Assembly: GCA_963682025.1 (NCBI GenBank)
Contig: OY821519.1
Location: 1,090,001-1,154,000 of the forward strand
Direction of reading: 5' to 3'
From: Cordilura impudica
Taxonomy: Eukaryota > Arthropoda > Insecta > Diptera > Scathophagidae
DNA length: 64,000 bases
The position numbers and the translations under genes were made by a program. This document shows positions 10,926 through 22,859 of this stretch, piece by piece; position 1 is the stretch's first letter; each line of letters begins with the position of its first letter. Under the pieces are notes generated by a model. It saw only the letters and a list, made by a program, of their open reading frames with translations. It ran no database searches and was not told the origin of the DNA.

Positions 10926-11230
10926 GTTGCAGCCTTATCTCTCCAACGAAAGTGGCATTGAATTCAGCGCTAAGTTCCATAGAAGTGGTGACAGAACGCC
11001 TCTTGTGGCGTTCCCCTGTTCACGAATCAGGATATTAGAGTCGTTCCCAAATTAAGACGTTATCCGCCTGTTGGCAAGCAGATTTCCAATCAGTGAGATG
11101 ATCACGGAATTCACTCCTAGACTAGATAGTGCCACTAATATCGAGTCCGGTGTGACATTGTTAAAAGCCCCTTCTATATCCAAAAAGGCTGGGGTCATTT
11201 TAGGTACCAGTCCAAATGGGTTAATCACGT
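10904..11230 (-). pseudogene. LOA-type LINE, RT palm fragment upstream of the BEL insertion
   Basis: On the minus strand, AFLDIEGAFNNV is the RT domain A box, and after a frame change the sequence leads through RGVLSPLLWNL to the catalytic YADD box, where the BEL element interrupts it. The coding sequence continues at 6268 without loss once one copy of the 5-bp duplication is ignored. The 5' part of the LINE (ORF1, endonuclease, RT fingers) is absent: LINE sequence ends near 11200-11230, where a different repeat begins, as expected for 5' truncation during target-primed insertion. Confidence 0.85.
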
Positions 11231-12130
11231 CAAATTGTAAAAACATCACAATCATCAACCCATAGTAAGGGTTTCATCTAGTTTACTACAACAATTAATT
11301 TTTTTAAATATGCCAAAATTCAAATTTGGCTTCGGCAAAGAATGAGTTAACGTTGTTCGGTTTTTCCAAATTTTTAGCATGGAAAACTTGCTCATTTGGT
11401 TATTATATTTTAAGCGTCACATCTAAGAATTCAACAGCACTCACAAAATATTTGATTTTTTTGAATACTTTGTCTTTCATTAGCTTGGGGTCATATGCGA
11501 CTCCTATTCCAAAAGGGTTAATGGCGTCATATTATTTTTTTCAGAAACCCTAGGGTATTAGGATAAAATATAACAATTAAATGTAGAAACCTGATAAATT
11601 TTTTATACAAAGTATTTAGAAAGAGTACATTTACTGAATATTTCACAAAAAACTCATTTTTCTCGAAATCCTCAAAAAATAATCCTCGTAAAAAAAAAAT
11701 TCTGGCCAAGAAATTTACTTAAAAATTCATACAGTTAATCTCTGATATATGTTTAATAAAACTTTAAATTGCCAGATCCATTTTTTGAAATTTTGTTTAA
11801 GAAAATTTTTTAAAACTTAAAGAAGGAGTTTTCAAAATTTTATCAAAAAAATTTTTCACCTTTGGTCTCATTTCGCAATAGATTAACAACGTGTTAATAA
11901 AACAATACAATAGGTACGGGGACTAAAAAAAATTATGGCTTTAATCAATTTGGTATAGTTGAAAAAGTTTCCGTCAAATTTCATGACTTAGTGTTTTTTG
12001 GCACAAAAGTGGTCTGGGGCATTTGCTATTTCTTGGCGAGTTCTTATTTGATTTTGAAGTTATATAGCGTTTTAAAGAGCTAATTTAGTACTGATATCGA
12101 TTTATATAAGAAATTGTCAAAAAAATTAAG
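11205..12130 (+). repeat. Long diverged interspersed repeat, copy 1
   Basis: This stretch aligns in patches with 19780-20690. Shared landmarks are a TCCAAATGGGTTAA segment, a TACAAAGTATTTAGAAA segment, and a strongly conserved TGGCACAAAAGTGG...GGGGCATTTGCTATTTCTTGGCGAG block (here about 12000-12045). It has no long open frame. The LOA LINE is truncated into its left edge. Near 11590 it preserves the empty site of the Helitron that is present in the other copy. Probably the decayed interior of a transposon, family unknown. Confidence 0.6.
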
Positions 12131-12186
12131 CTATAGATCGAAATTTTCGTAAAATCTGAAAAAAGCAATATTTTTCTCATTTACAG

Positions 12187-13423
12187 TCAGTCAATTACGT
12201 TTGTATGCAAGCGAGTAGCTGATCCTTATAACATCAAAAATATATATTCACTGTACAAGGATGAAAGAAAATCTAATTTTTTAAAAGAAAACATTGGAAA
12301 TTTTATTTCGAAACAAAAAAAAAAAAAAACAAAGAGAAACTTAACGTCTTCAAATAAAACAACTTAAGGGAAAATATCCTGAAAAATTGATTTTTTCATA
12401 GGCTAAACAGTTAGTTATCCAATATTTAATGCTTAGTTGGAAAGCCTTTATTTGTTATGACTGCTTTTAGACGGATCGATGACACCAGGTTCGTGGTAAC
12501 GCTCGGTGGTATTTTCTTCCATTCTTCTAAAAGGACCTTTTTCAAGCCTTCTTTGCCTCTTATGTCGTGTTTTCTGATTTGGCGCTCCAGGTGGACCCAC
12601 AAATGCTCATAGGACTAATATCGAGCGACTGGGATGGGGTTTTAAGTTGTTTTTTATTTTATAGTGGAACCACTCTTTGACATTAAGCGAGGTGTGCTTG
12701 AATCGTTGTCTTTCTGGAACACAAGTTTAGCACCACTTGTATGCAAGTTATTTTTAAAATATTTAAATAGACAAACCGATCCATTACACCATCTATAAAA
12801 ACAGGTTTACCCACTCCAGAGGTAGTCATACATCCCAAAACAGTACTGATCCACCACCGTGTTTGACTGTGCCGATCATGTTATGTGGCTCAAGCTCAGA
12901 ATTGGGTATTCGCCATAACTTGGCTCGTCCATCTGATTCGAATTTGCTTTCGTCCGAAAAAATAATAGTGTTCCATAAGCTTCTGGCGGCTTTATCATAT
13001 TGTTTTGCAAATAAGAGTCTCTTTTTTTCGGTTTATTAGGCGTACAAATGACTCTTTGCAAATTTGACGGTTATGGTATCCAGCCGAATGGAATACTTCG
13101 CAAATTGTTGCTGTAATACAAACTTTTCGGTTGCATGATTTTTTTTACCAACCAATTCGGCTATCTGTCTTTGAGTTTTGTACCCCAGGTAGAGTTTTAT
13201 TATCACTTCTCGGAGATCCGAAGACAATTCCTTCCCCCGTGGTGCCATTGGTACTATTTGATGTACGTTTTTAATGTATTTTTTCCAAATATACAACCAA
13301 AACTTTTAAAAACACTGTATATCCTTATCAAAATATAAAATAATTGTTCTGAAGTTCACTTTGTCACCTAACACGCAAATACCGGAATTAACTGCGTTTT
13401 GCATACAAACTTTATTGACTTAA
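12187..13423 (-). mobile_element. Tc1-like transposon relic with broken transposase
   Basis: Inverted ends AGTCAAT...GTTTGTATGCAA (left, about 12190) and TTGCATACAAACTTTATTGACT (right, about 13390-13417) bound a minus-strand transposase of about 1.2 kb. The amino-terminal helix-turn-helix begins MAPRGKELSSDLREV near 13248. Central pieces include IFSDESKFESDGRAKLW (first catalytic Asp) and KHGGGSVLFW; KDND (second Asp) comes next, and the frame ends ITNKGFPTKH near 12430. The third acidic residue region reads YEHLW where N-x-x-W motifs are usual. Frameshifts near 13060, 12830 and 12640, together with missing DNA-binding sequence, make it inactive. A separate short copy of the inverted end occurs at 15905-15940. 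Confidence 0.8.
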
Positions 13424-13435
13424 CATCAATTATAA

Positions 13436-14990
13436 CAAGTAAGAAAATTATAGTCGTTCTAGACCGACTATACGATACCCTATACCATGCCCTATCACTT
13501 AGGCCCAACTAACTGGACATAGAAAATAAGCAAAAACCAAATTGGAGTCTGATTTTTATTAATTTTTTTGGCTGAAGATATTAAAAAGTTCATATCGGAT
13601 GCTATATCTATATAGGGACTAGGTCCAAAAATGGACCGATCCTGATTATGTTTACTAAAGTCTCTTGTATTTTGCAAAAATATATACAAACAAAATCTGA
13701 GAAGAATCAGTGCAATATTTTTGTTATACCCTATACCACTATGTGGTTTGGGTATAATGACTTTGTGCTGCTGTTTATAACAACCAAAAATATTTGACCT
13801 AGACCCATCTTTAATTATACCGATCGAATCAGAATCACTTTCTGAGTTTATTTAACAATGTCCGTCCGTCCGTCCGTCCGTCCGTCCGTCCGTCTGTGTG
13901 TCCATGTAAACCTTGTAATCAAACTGCAGGTCGCAAATATGAATATAGTTTGATGAAATTTGGTATATAAGCTTTTATCGGCCATGGGATGAATGCTATT
14001 GAAACTGGTGAGAATCGGTCCATGTTCAGACCTAGCCCCCATACAAATTACCTCTATGAAATCGACATAAATTGCCATAAGATCAAAATTGTCATATAGA
14101 TCTTACTCAAATTGGGTTTGTATGCGTTCATTACATACATTAATGAGTAGTCCAAAAATGATGCCTTTGGCCCCATATAGAGCTGCTTCCCGATCTTCAC
14201 TTAAATCTATTAAAAAACAAAAATATTGCACTGATTCTTCTCAAATTTTGTTTGTATATATTTTAGCAAAATACAAGAGACTTTACCAAACATGATCAGG
14301 ATCGGTCCATTTTTGGACCTAGTCCCCATATAGATATATCATCCTATTTGAACTTTTTCATATCTGCAGCCAAAAAAATTAATAAAAATCCCACTCAAAT
14401 TTGGTTTTTGCTTATTTTCTATGTCCAGTTAGTTGGGCCTAAGAGATAGCGTTTCTAAACGCATGGTATAGGGTATCGTATAGTCGGTCTAGATCGACTA
14501 TAATTTTCTTACTTGTTTTTTAATAGATTTAAGTGAAGATCGGGAAGCAGCTCTATATGGGGCCAAAGGGATCATTTTTGGACTACTCATTAATGGACGT
14601 AATGAACGCATACAAAACCCAATTTGAGTATGATCTATATAACAATTTGGATTTTATGGCAATTTATGTCGATTTCATATGGGTAATTTGTATGGGGGCT
14701 AGGTCTGAACATGGACCGATTCTCACCAATTTCAATAGCGTTCATCCCATGGCTTATAAAAGCTTATATACCAAATTTCAGCAAAATATATTTATATTTG
14801 CGACCTGCAGTTTGATTACAAGCTTTACATGGACACACAGACGGACGGACGGACATCGTTAAATCGAATCAGATAGTGATTCTGATTCGATCGGTATAAT
14901 TAAAGATGGGTCTAGGTCAAATATTTTTGGTTGTTACAAGCAGCAGCACAAAGTCATTATACCCAAACCACATAGTGGTATAGGGTATAA
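13436..14990 (-). mobile_element. Helentron/mini-me-like element (family A), copy 1, split by a second copy
   Basis: The two parts are 13436-13723 and 14516-14990. Joined, they match the uninterrupted copy at 15086-15852. In element orientation (minus) the 5' end is TTATACCCTATACCAC, followed by the (GTCC)n tract (here near 14838), then the complementary TGGTATAGGGTAT, a 22-bp palindrome and the tail CTTACTTG. No open frame is conserved as protein. The structure fits Helentron-associated non-autonomous elements (DINE-1/HINE, mini-me). Confidence 0.75.
13724..14515 (+). mobile_element. Family A Helentron-like element, copy 2, nested inside copy 1
   Basis: Complete plus-orientation copy: 5' TTATACCCTATACCAC, a (GTCC)n tract at 13860-13895, terminal palindrome near 14478-14501 (one mismatch) and end CTTACTTG at 14508-14515. 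It interrupts copy 1 within a T-rich stretch (TTTTTG before, TTTTTAATAG after), in opposite orientation, and both flanks resume the copy 1 sequence with no obvious loss. T-rich integration without a clear duplication suits Helentron insertion between two Ts. Confidence 0.8.
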
Positions 14991-15085
14991 AAACAATTGC
15001 TTGTAAATCTAACGGTGCTTTAAAAACTGGTTATTCTAAGTAGATGCTGGAAGCTAACATAATAAACAACAAAACAGAAAAATAA

Positions 15086-15852
15086 CAAGTAAGAAAATTA
15101 TAGTCGGTCTAGACCGACTATACGATACCCTATACCATGCGTTTAGAAACCCTATCTCTTAGGCCCAAGCAAGAACCAAATTTGAGTGGGATTTTTATTA
15201 ATTTTTTTGGCTGCAGATATGAAAAAGTTCATATCGGATGCTATATCTATAAAGGGACTAGGTCCAAAAATGGACCGATCCTGATCATGTTTGGTAAAGT
15301 CTCTTGTATTTTGCAAAAATATGTACAAACAAAATTTGAGAAGAATCAGTGCAATATTTTTGCTTTTTAATAGATTTAAGTGAAGATCGGGAAGCAGCTC
15401 TATATGGGGTCAAAGGTATCATTTTTGGACTACGCATTAGTGGATGTAATGAACGCATACAAACCCAATTTGAGTAAGATCTATATGACAATTTGGATCT
15501 TATGGCAATTTATGTCGATTTCATATGGGTAATTTGTATGGGGGCTAGGTCTGAACATGGACCGATTCTCACCAATTTCAATAGCGTTCATCCCATGGCC
15601 GATAAAAGCTTATATACCAAATTTCTTCAAAATATATTCATATTTGCGACCTGCAGTTTGATTACAAGCTTTACATGGACACACAGACGGACGGACGGAC
15701 GGACGGACGGACGGACATTGTTAAATCAACTCAGAAAGTGATTCTGATTCGATCGGTATAATTAAAGATGGGTCTAGGTCAAATATTTTTGGTTGTTACA
15801 AACAGCAGCACAAAGTCATTATACCCAAACCACATAGTGGTATAGGGTATAA
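15086..15852 (-). mobile_element. Family A Helentron-like element, copy 3 (full length)
   Basis: Best reference copy in the window, 767 bp. In plus coordinates: CAAGTAAG end at 15086, perfect 22-bp palindrome at 15100-15121, subterminal ATACCCTATACCA at 15124-15136, (GGAC)n at about 15687-15716, and the complementary TGGTATAGGGTAT close to the 5' end at 15839-15851. Apparent open frames in it recur in every copy, but in different lengths and with stops, so they reflect shared DNA, not genes. Confidence 0.8.
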
Positions 15853-17924
15853 AAACGGCAAGGTAATACAAGGTGAGCGAAAAATTTTGAATTGAATTTT
15901 GATTTACAGTTTGCATACAAACTTTATTGACTGACCGTAAATACACTTGAAATTTTCATTCGCGTTGAGGCATCTCTAAATTTTTTTTGATTGACCCAAA
16001 ACTTTGTATATCTCAGTTTTTTTGGTATTCGCATATATCTAGGGGGTGAGACCGATAATTTGAGCATTTTTTTTTATTAAGGGCCACCTTAATGTACATA
16101 TTGTTTTAAAGCAAGCGTTGCCACACCTCTTGAATTATTTTTGTCAAGTCTATGGATAACTATGTTTATTAACTTTTCCTAAGGTTTTTTTTTTTTTTTT
16201 TTAGATTAGCGGTGATTTTATAGGGAAAAAGAACAACCTTTAAAAATATAGGAAACATGTTCTAAATGATTAAAGTTTTTAGTCTAAGAGTTTTTCCACA
16301 AAATTCATCAAATTAGATTTTTTATTTGATTTTTTATAATATTTTGAAGTAATTAAATAAAAACAAGTGTCTGTTTTATATATCATTATGGAGTGCAACT
16401 ATATATTGAATTAATCTTGTTTATAAACTAATTTTGTTTATAATTTAATTTAAAATTTGGTATATAATATAGTTTGCTGCTTTTGTTATGCGTTATGCAC
16501 ACTACTGTAGACATATCCTACATGAAGTTATTCGTCGTTTATTGAAAACGATTTTTAATTTTTTTTCGCCTACAGCTGTGTTGTTTAGACAAAGCTGCAT
16601 AGCTGTTTCGATTTATACATATTTATAAATATAACAGAGAAAGATACAAAAATATATTGTATTCCTCCCAAAAATTCATACTTTTATTGCTCTTTTTTTG
16701 AGTTTTAAAAATTCAAACAGAAATCAACATTCTCGGTGGCTTTTTTGGAATATTTAAATAATTAACGCTCATAACTGACTCACTGACTAGTTTCGAAACA
16801 CTGTTGACATACGTTGGCGCTAGCATCGCATGAACTCGATAAACAGAATTCAATTGCGCGCCTTTTTACTACAAGTATTATTTATATTTATTACAACAAA
16901 CACCCATCAAACAATTAATATCGAAAAATTTTTGAAATTGAAAAGGAAACCCAAATTGTATGTATGTATGTATGTATATTGCACTGAAGTTGTAATATAC
17001 GATTTTTCGAGTAAAGTAATTGAATTGTAATTATGTATTTATAATAATTGCGATACCAACATACGCCACTTTATTTCTGATACCACAACGATGATGTGAT
17101 GAACAGCTGTTATTAATGTTAACATTTGAAATTATGACCACAAACAAAATTCAATTTTCTAATAAATCACTAATTTGGCTTTATTGTGACAAAAAAATAA
17201 ATAAATTAACATATTTACACACAACCGCACTCATGTATTTATCATTTCCACGGATCGAATTTTAACAATGTTTTTTTTTCAGTTATTGAAATCCTAAACA
17301 AACAATACAGTCATGTATTTATCATTTTCACGAATGTACGTTCATACGAGTGTATTGTTTAGAGCGGATCGAATTTTAAAAATACTTTTTTTTCTGTTAT
17401 TAAAATCCTAAACAAACATTATATATTTTTAGAGTTCATTAAAACTACGCCATAGACTTGCTTTTTTTTACCGAATATAACTGTACTGAATAAAAATTCG
17501 AATGTGTATTGTCAAAAAAGCTTTGTTGCAAATGAAAATTGCAAACGCCTAAAATTACACTGTGAAACAAGAAAAAACCATACATTATGCTTCCAACGTC
17601 AAACGAAAGTTTCTTCTTAATGTTGGCCTACGAGTATTTTATCATTTTTGAAAAAAAAAAATTCATTATGATTTAAGGATTTAAAGTTAAAGTGGAAAGT
17701 TTGAAAATTTTCCTTCTACAATACTTTCAATTGAAAAACAGTTAAAGAAATGACAAAAAAGGAACAAACGATTTAACTAAGTATATTGTTCAAAGTCTTT
17801 TTGCTGCTGATCGAGTTGACTTTCGCAAGAATTGTATCAATTAAAAAATTATCTCATATCAAATGCACAGAAAACTGGTAACTTTCTTTTCGTTCATCAG
17901 ACTCGGTGAGTAGCGAAATAATCA
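15853..17924. other. AT-rich intergenic sequence with a solo Tc1-like end
   Basis: A 35-bp piece at 15905-15940 matches the inverted end of the Tc1 relic at 12.2-13.4 kb. Two near-copies of a short segment (CATGTATTTATCATTT...GATCGAATTTTAA...CCTAAACAAACA) occur at about 17230-17300 and 17310-17415. An ACACTGTGAAACAAG motif at 17568 resembles one at 57507. No gene was found; short open frames carry no recognisable domain. Confidence 0.45.
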
Positions 17925-18900
17925 AGACGATGCACAGTAGCGCCATTTGAGTTTTTTCGTTGCAAAAATCATAACTTTTGAACCAATTGAGATAATTAAA
18001 TAAGTTAAAGGCCACATGATAGATAATTATCCAACCTATGAAATAAATGAACAAAGTGCTACGCCTTCTAGAAGTTTTTCTTATGGGTTATCACTGCTGA
18101 AATTTGTAAAAGTCATAATTTTGAACTATTTTATAATTTTTATGTTTCTGTTCCAAGGTTTTTATGTTTTAAAATTATTATCCATAAATAAAAAAAAATC
18201 ATGTGAGTCCGATCACAGGGGAGAGTGTAAACATCTGGTTAATTTTGAATTTTTCGTTTTTCATTTTTTTATTTTTTATTTTTCATTTTTCATTTTTCAT
18301 TTTTCATTTTTCATTTTTCATTTTTCATTTTTCATTTTTCATTTTTCATTTTTCATTTTTCATTTTTCATTTTTCATTTTTAATTTATTATTTTTTATTT
18401 TTCATTTTAAATTTTTTCATTTTTCAAATTTCAATTTTCATTTTTTATTTTTGTTTTTTTATTTTTTATTTTTCTTTTTTATTTTTTTATTTTTTTTTTA
18501 ATTTTTTTATTTTTTATTTTTCATTTTGTTTTTTAAATTTTTTTATTTTTTTTTATTTTTATTTTTTATTTTTATTTTTCATTTTTAATTTTTATTTTTA
18601 ATTTTTTCATTTTTTCATTTCTCATTTTTCAGTTTTAATTTTTTATTTTTCTTTTTTAATTTTTCCATTTTTAATTTTTAATTTTTTATTTTTCATTTTT
18701 CAACCTGTTGAAGAGGTCCTCATTTTGCCCCATAGTGTTTGCTTTGAACGTGTTCGAGCATCTATATTTTTTATAAAATTTGTTGAGGGACTCATGAGCT
18801 TCTTCGAAAAGTTCTCCAATTGGCAAAGACTGATAATCAATTATATCCGCACCTGGGATAGTCTTTCTTTCTGATCTTTTTCTTATCCTTATCTAATGTA
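17925..18900 (-). mobile_element. Unclassified DNA transposon fragment (same family as 1-490) expanded by a pentamer/heptamer array
   Basis: 17930-18200 matches 4250-4460 and then 1-120. 18705-18900 matches the coding end of the 1-490 copy, with the motif SLPIGEL on the minus strand. Between them lies an array of ATTTTTC-like units (18240-18705). In this copy the minus-strand frame after SLPIGEL reads on as a charged segment (KFYKKYRCSNTFKA) before ending, so it is less frameshifted there than the first copy, but it is still only a fragment. Confidence 0.5.
18240..18705. repeat. Low-complexity array of ATTTTTC/ATTTTT units
   Basis: The core at about 18275-18380 is near-perfect tandem TTTTTCA. 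The flanks degrade into TTTTTA and TTTTTTA units. In one frame this reads as a long Phe/His/Ile/Ser open frame, which is an artefact of the repeat. Confidence 0.9.
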
Positions 18901-18959
18901 TTTGCATCAGTGTTCCTCCTTTTGTGGACCTTATCTTTGTGTGCAACGGTGAGATTCCA

Positions 18960-19304
18960 TCTATAATTTTAAAAGGCTAGGCGATTTCTTGTGACCGATG
19001 TCATGTTCAATCGTTTTGTCCCGATTTTGACCAAACGTATATTATTTGAAAGGTATTTCTTTTTAGCCGTTTTGTAAATTTACAGATTTTTAAATATTTT
19101 TCTTTATTTTTAGTAAATTGCATTTACAGTTGCTACGTATGCTATGTGTGTTTTATTAAATTTGTTAATGTGTTTGTTAATGAGTTTGTTATCGTCATTC
19201 ACAAAAATAATAAACAATAAAAGTGTTGGTTTGAGAATTGGCTAAGTTGAAAAATAAAGCTGCCTAGAAATTGCAGTCGAATTTCGAGTGTTGGAATCTG
19301 CTAG
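18960..19304 (+). mobile_element. Short non-autonomous Helitron, copy 2
   Basis: Starts TCTATAATTTTAAAAGGC directly after a host A. It ends with a hairpin (tcgaatttcgagt), then GGAATCTGCTAG, followed by host T at 19305. The 5' TC, 3' hairpin plus CTAG, A/T flanks and lack of target duplication are the Helitron signature. 345 bp, non-coding. Confidence 0.85.
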
Positions 19305-19779
19305 TATTCATAATTGCTTTCCTCGTTTGTTCGTACAATCGTTCAAAGTTCCGATGTTATTTTTGTCTTTTTGCAAATTGGGCATGACAATGTTGGAGTT
19401 GTATTTGTCAGTTCGTTTACGACTTTTCTGTCAACCATAGTCATGTGGAACTCGTAACTACATTCAAGATATTTTGCTTCTCTAATTTTCAGCTCTGCGG
19501 GCTTGATCTTGTCAATTAGTTCTTGAATTGTCTATTTGTTCTATTTTAAGTGAGTACCTGCTAATCTAAAAGAATAGTTCATTTGTGCCTATTGTAATCT
19601 GTATCTGAATTTACCAGGGATGCATGCCATACAACTACTGGAACAATGTTTATTTTTAATTTTTTACTTCTAGGTAAAGGAATAATCAAAGAACATATTT
19701 GAATATAAATGCATATTATAATGATTTTATATTAATCTATAAAATGTAAATTAGTAGACTCAAATAAATAAATAAATAA

Positions 19780-20690
19780 AGTCCAAATGGGTTAACGACG
19801 TCAAATTACTTTTTCCCTAAGGATGAACTAAAATATTTTGTAGTAGAAAACTGATTAATTTTTGACTAGCAGATTCCAGCGCTCGAAATTCGAGTGCAAT
19901 TTTTATGCGACTTTATTTTTCAACTTAGCCAATTCACAAACCAACACTTTTATAGTTTATTATTATTGTGAGTGAAGATAACAAACTCATTAATAAACAC
20001 ATTAACAAATTTAATAAAACACACATAGCATATATATGATTTTATGTATGTGTTAGTAGCAACTTTAAATGCAAATTTACTCTAAATAAAGGAAAAAATT
20101 TAAAAATCTGTAAATCTGCAAAACGGCTAAAAAGAAATACCTTTCAAATAATATACGTTTGGTCAAAATCGGGATAAAACGGTAGAACAAAACATCGGTC
20201 ACAAGAAATTGCCTAGCCTGTTTATATTATAGATACAAAATATTTAGAAATATTACATTGACTGAATGTTTCACAATAATCTAATTTTTCTCGCAATCCG
20301 CAAAAAATGAATGCTTGTAATAAAAATTTTAGGGGGGATTTACCTAAAGATTTAATTCAATTTTGTTTAAGAAAATTTTTTAAAACTTGAAAAAAAATTT
20401 AATCTGAAAAAACTTTTTTTGTTTTTCGGTTCCATTGCGCAATAGGTTAACAACGTGGTAATAAAACAATACTTCATATCTGAGTGCATATAAGTATAGA
20501 AACAAAAAAAAAACTATTTCTCAAAGTTTCCGTCAAATTTCATGACCTAGTGTTCCTTTGGCACAAAAGTGGTATGGGGCATTTGCTATTTCTTGGCGAG
20601 CTTTTATTCGATTTTGATTATATAGCTTTTTGAAAAGAAAATTTAATACTGAAATCCATTCATATCGATTAAGCTCTAGAATATTTAAAA
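19780..20690 (+). repeat. Long diverged interspersed repeat, copy 2 (interrupted by a Helitron)
   Basis: Second copy of the repeat at 11205-12130. Left part 19780-19865, right part 20234-20690; the Helitron at 19866-20233 lies between. The conserved TTTGGCACAAAAGTGG block is at about 20557. No coding sequence recognised. Confidence 0.6.
19866..20233 (-). mobile_element. Short non-autonomous Helitron, copy 3
   Basis: Minus orientation, 368 bp. Hairpin CACTCGAATTTCGAGCG sits about 10 nt before CTAG. Comparison with the uninterrupted repeat near 11600 shows the insertion fell exactly between an A and a T (read on the minus strand) with nothing duplicated. Confidence 0.9.
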
Positions 20691-21602
20691 AATGTCCATA
20701 CAACGTAGTACCTTATGGTCCTTGGTACATGTCGTAAGAAAACTCACGAGAAAATCACAATTATTATCAAAAATTTTAAAACTTATAAAAAGGAAGTTCA
20801 AGTAAAAAATAAAAAAAATTTTGTTAGAAATCATTTTAAAATTTTCCTAGTTCACGAATCTTATAGTTTAAGCCACTGTAATGTGTAATGGCCACGTGTG
20901 CATGAATGTGTAATTAATTTTGTGGCAGATAATGTGTAATTAAATTGTATGTTCATTGTAATTTTGGAGAGGACTGTACATACATATATAAATTATTATT
21001 TTATATTTTTAGTTTAGTTTTAAATGCAAATCAAAAAAACACTTTAATGAAATTTCGTTGGTTTTTCAATTTGATAATTCATTGATAATGCCATTAATAT
21101 TATTAGTTTATTGAAATTTATTTCAATATTTACAAATTACCAGTGAAGAGTTTACCGTGGAGAATATCATTTCACACCTCAAAGAAATTTCGTTGTTGTT
21201 ATTTTCAAAAAAAAGAAAAAAGGTTTGACTTCATTCAACTATATCTCAAGTTAGGAACAACCAGGTGTACATAGTCTTATGTTTTGTTAATAATGCTTAA
21301 CATTTCCCAATATAAAAAAGAATAACTTTTTTGTTGCTTCCAAAAGAAGACCTTCTTTGGATGTGTTTCAAAACAACTTCTAATGAATGAGATAGTTTAC
21401 AAAAAAATTTGATATTATCGGTCGTTTTTAATTGAAAGCAATTATAAACGTAAACACATACAATTACATTTTTGTTTGTTTGTTTATCAGCGATGCATAC
21501 ACATTTTAGTTTGCTTGTTGCTTTTTTTTTTGTACATGTATACATTTTCTTTTACAAAAACACATTTTATTATTTTCTTTTGTATGGAATTTTATCGAAG
21601 TA
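20691..21602. other. AT-rich intergenic sequence, nothing recognised
   Basis: No repeat family, exon or RNA gene could be supported. Several overlapping short frames at 21297-21685 are in simple sequence and lack domains. Confidence 0.4.
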
Positions 21603-21873
21603 TCTTTACAATTTCGACCCTTTTGGGTCTAGAGACTCCAAATTCAATACCAAACTGCTGCACATTATGCGAATATTTTAAGTAGTGCGACTCAATCGAT
21701 CTAGTGTGGACAGGAGCATATTTTCAACAGACAGACAGACAGACATGCAGATAGACTGACATACGAACCTAATCAGATCGATTTCTCCTTTTATAAGGAT
21801 TAAGAATATGTATAGTCTCCTGAATTTTTTTGAATGAGTTACAAACCAATATAGTGGTGTGGCGGGTATAAAA
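21603..21873 (-). mobile_element. 5' fragment of a (GTCY)n element, family C
   Basis: On the minus strand it begins TTTTTATACCCGCCACACCA, the same layout as families A and B (TATACCC start, then a YRCCAC box). It runs through a TCCTTATAA stretch to a (GTCT)n tract at 21720-21745. The 3' half and terminal palindrome are missing. Confidence 0.55.
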
Positions 21874-22019
21874 ATGTATATACAAAAAATAAAAAGACAC
21901 AAAATCTTTGTAAATAAAGTTTACTATCATGTAATTAAATAATTGATTGACTAAAAATTAAATACGTTTGACAATTTAAAAAAATCGTTAAAATTTCGAA
22001 AAATCCAAAATTATGCTCA

Positions 22020-22175
22020 CTATATTAAAATTTTTTAAAAAGAAAATATGTTAGATAATTTTTATCATTGCCACGAGTCTGCCTGCAAAGTTGCAGCTCA
22101 TTTTTATAACGGCAAAAGGATAAAAATTGATCCAAAGTTTTTTTTTGGCAGACAAACAGACATGAATAGTTCAAA
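22020..22175 (+). repeat. Fragment of family B (GTCY)n element
   Basis: Matches 59365-59480: GTTAGATNATTT, then CATTGCCACGAG, CTGCCNGCAAA and a GATCCAAANTTTTTT stretch, ending in an acAGACA motif. Only the internal part is present. Confidence 0.5.
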
Positions 22176-22570
22176 TCGACACAAAGTGCCAAGAACTATA
22201 CCGCTTAACTAAACTTCTTGACATTAAAAATCAAAAGAATTTTTTTTCTTAACATTGTCAACATTGCTTCGAATTATCGAATTATTATTATGTTGAATTC
22301 ATCGGAAATTATCCAAATTTTAATTATATACGTATCACGAGAACCGGTTGTTATTGACTTTTTTGGATGCGTAAAGTTACTTACAAAATGATAGAAAACA
22401 TCAAAACTTCTTTCTTTTTTCATCAAATAGCCGAATAGTTTGATGAAATACTTTTTATTTTAGTTTTCTCTTTTGATTTCTCTTCGGGTCCTCACGTTAC
22501 ACACCGGGTTTAATGGTAGTCAAACTGAGGATTAATTCACAGAAGCCATATTTAACTGAAAATATACAAA

Positions 22571-22859
22571 TCTATAATATTAATAGGCTAGGCGATTTCT
22601 TGTGACCGATGTTTTGTTCTACCGTTTTATGACGATTTTGGCCAAACGTATACTATTTGAAAGGTATTTCTTTTTAGCGGTTTTGCAGATTTACAGATTT
22701 TTAAATTTTTTCCTTTATTTTGAGTAAATTGCATTTAAAGTTGCTACTAACACATACATAAAATTATACATATGCTATGTGTGTTTTATTGAATTTGTTA
22801 ATGTGTTTGTTATCTTCATTCACAATAATAATAAGCCATAATAGTGTTGAATCTGCTAG
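22571..22859 (+). mobile_element. Short non-autonomous Helitron, copy 4 (hairpin deleted)
   Basis: Begins TCTATAATATTAATAGGC after a host A and ends GAATCTGCTAG followed by T. An internal deletion of about 60-80 bp relative to copies 2 and 3 has removed the 3' hairpin, leaving 289 bp. Confidence 0.8.

Noticed and set aside
14533..14862. Recurrent small protein (YVDFIWVICMGARSEHG-type) seen in many places
   Set aside because: It recurs because family A elements recur. Copies differ by stops and length, and the frame ends in the GGAC tract, so it is shared DNA and not a gene family.
18016..18601. Two long Phe/Ile/His/Ser-rich open frames
   Set aside because: They are translations of the TTTTTCA array and have no non-repeat content.
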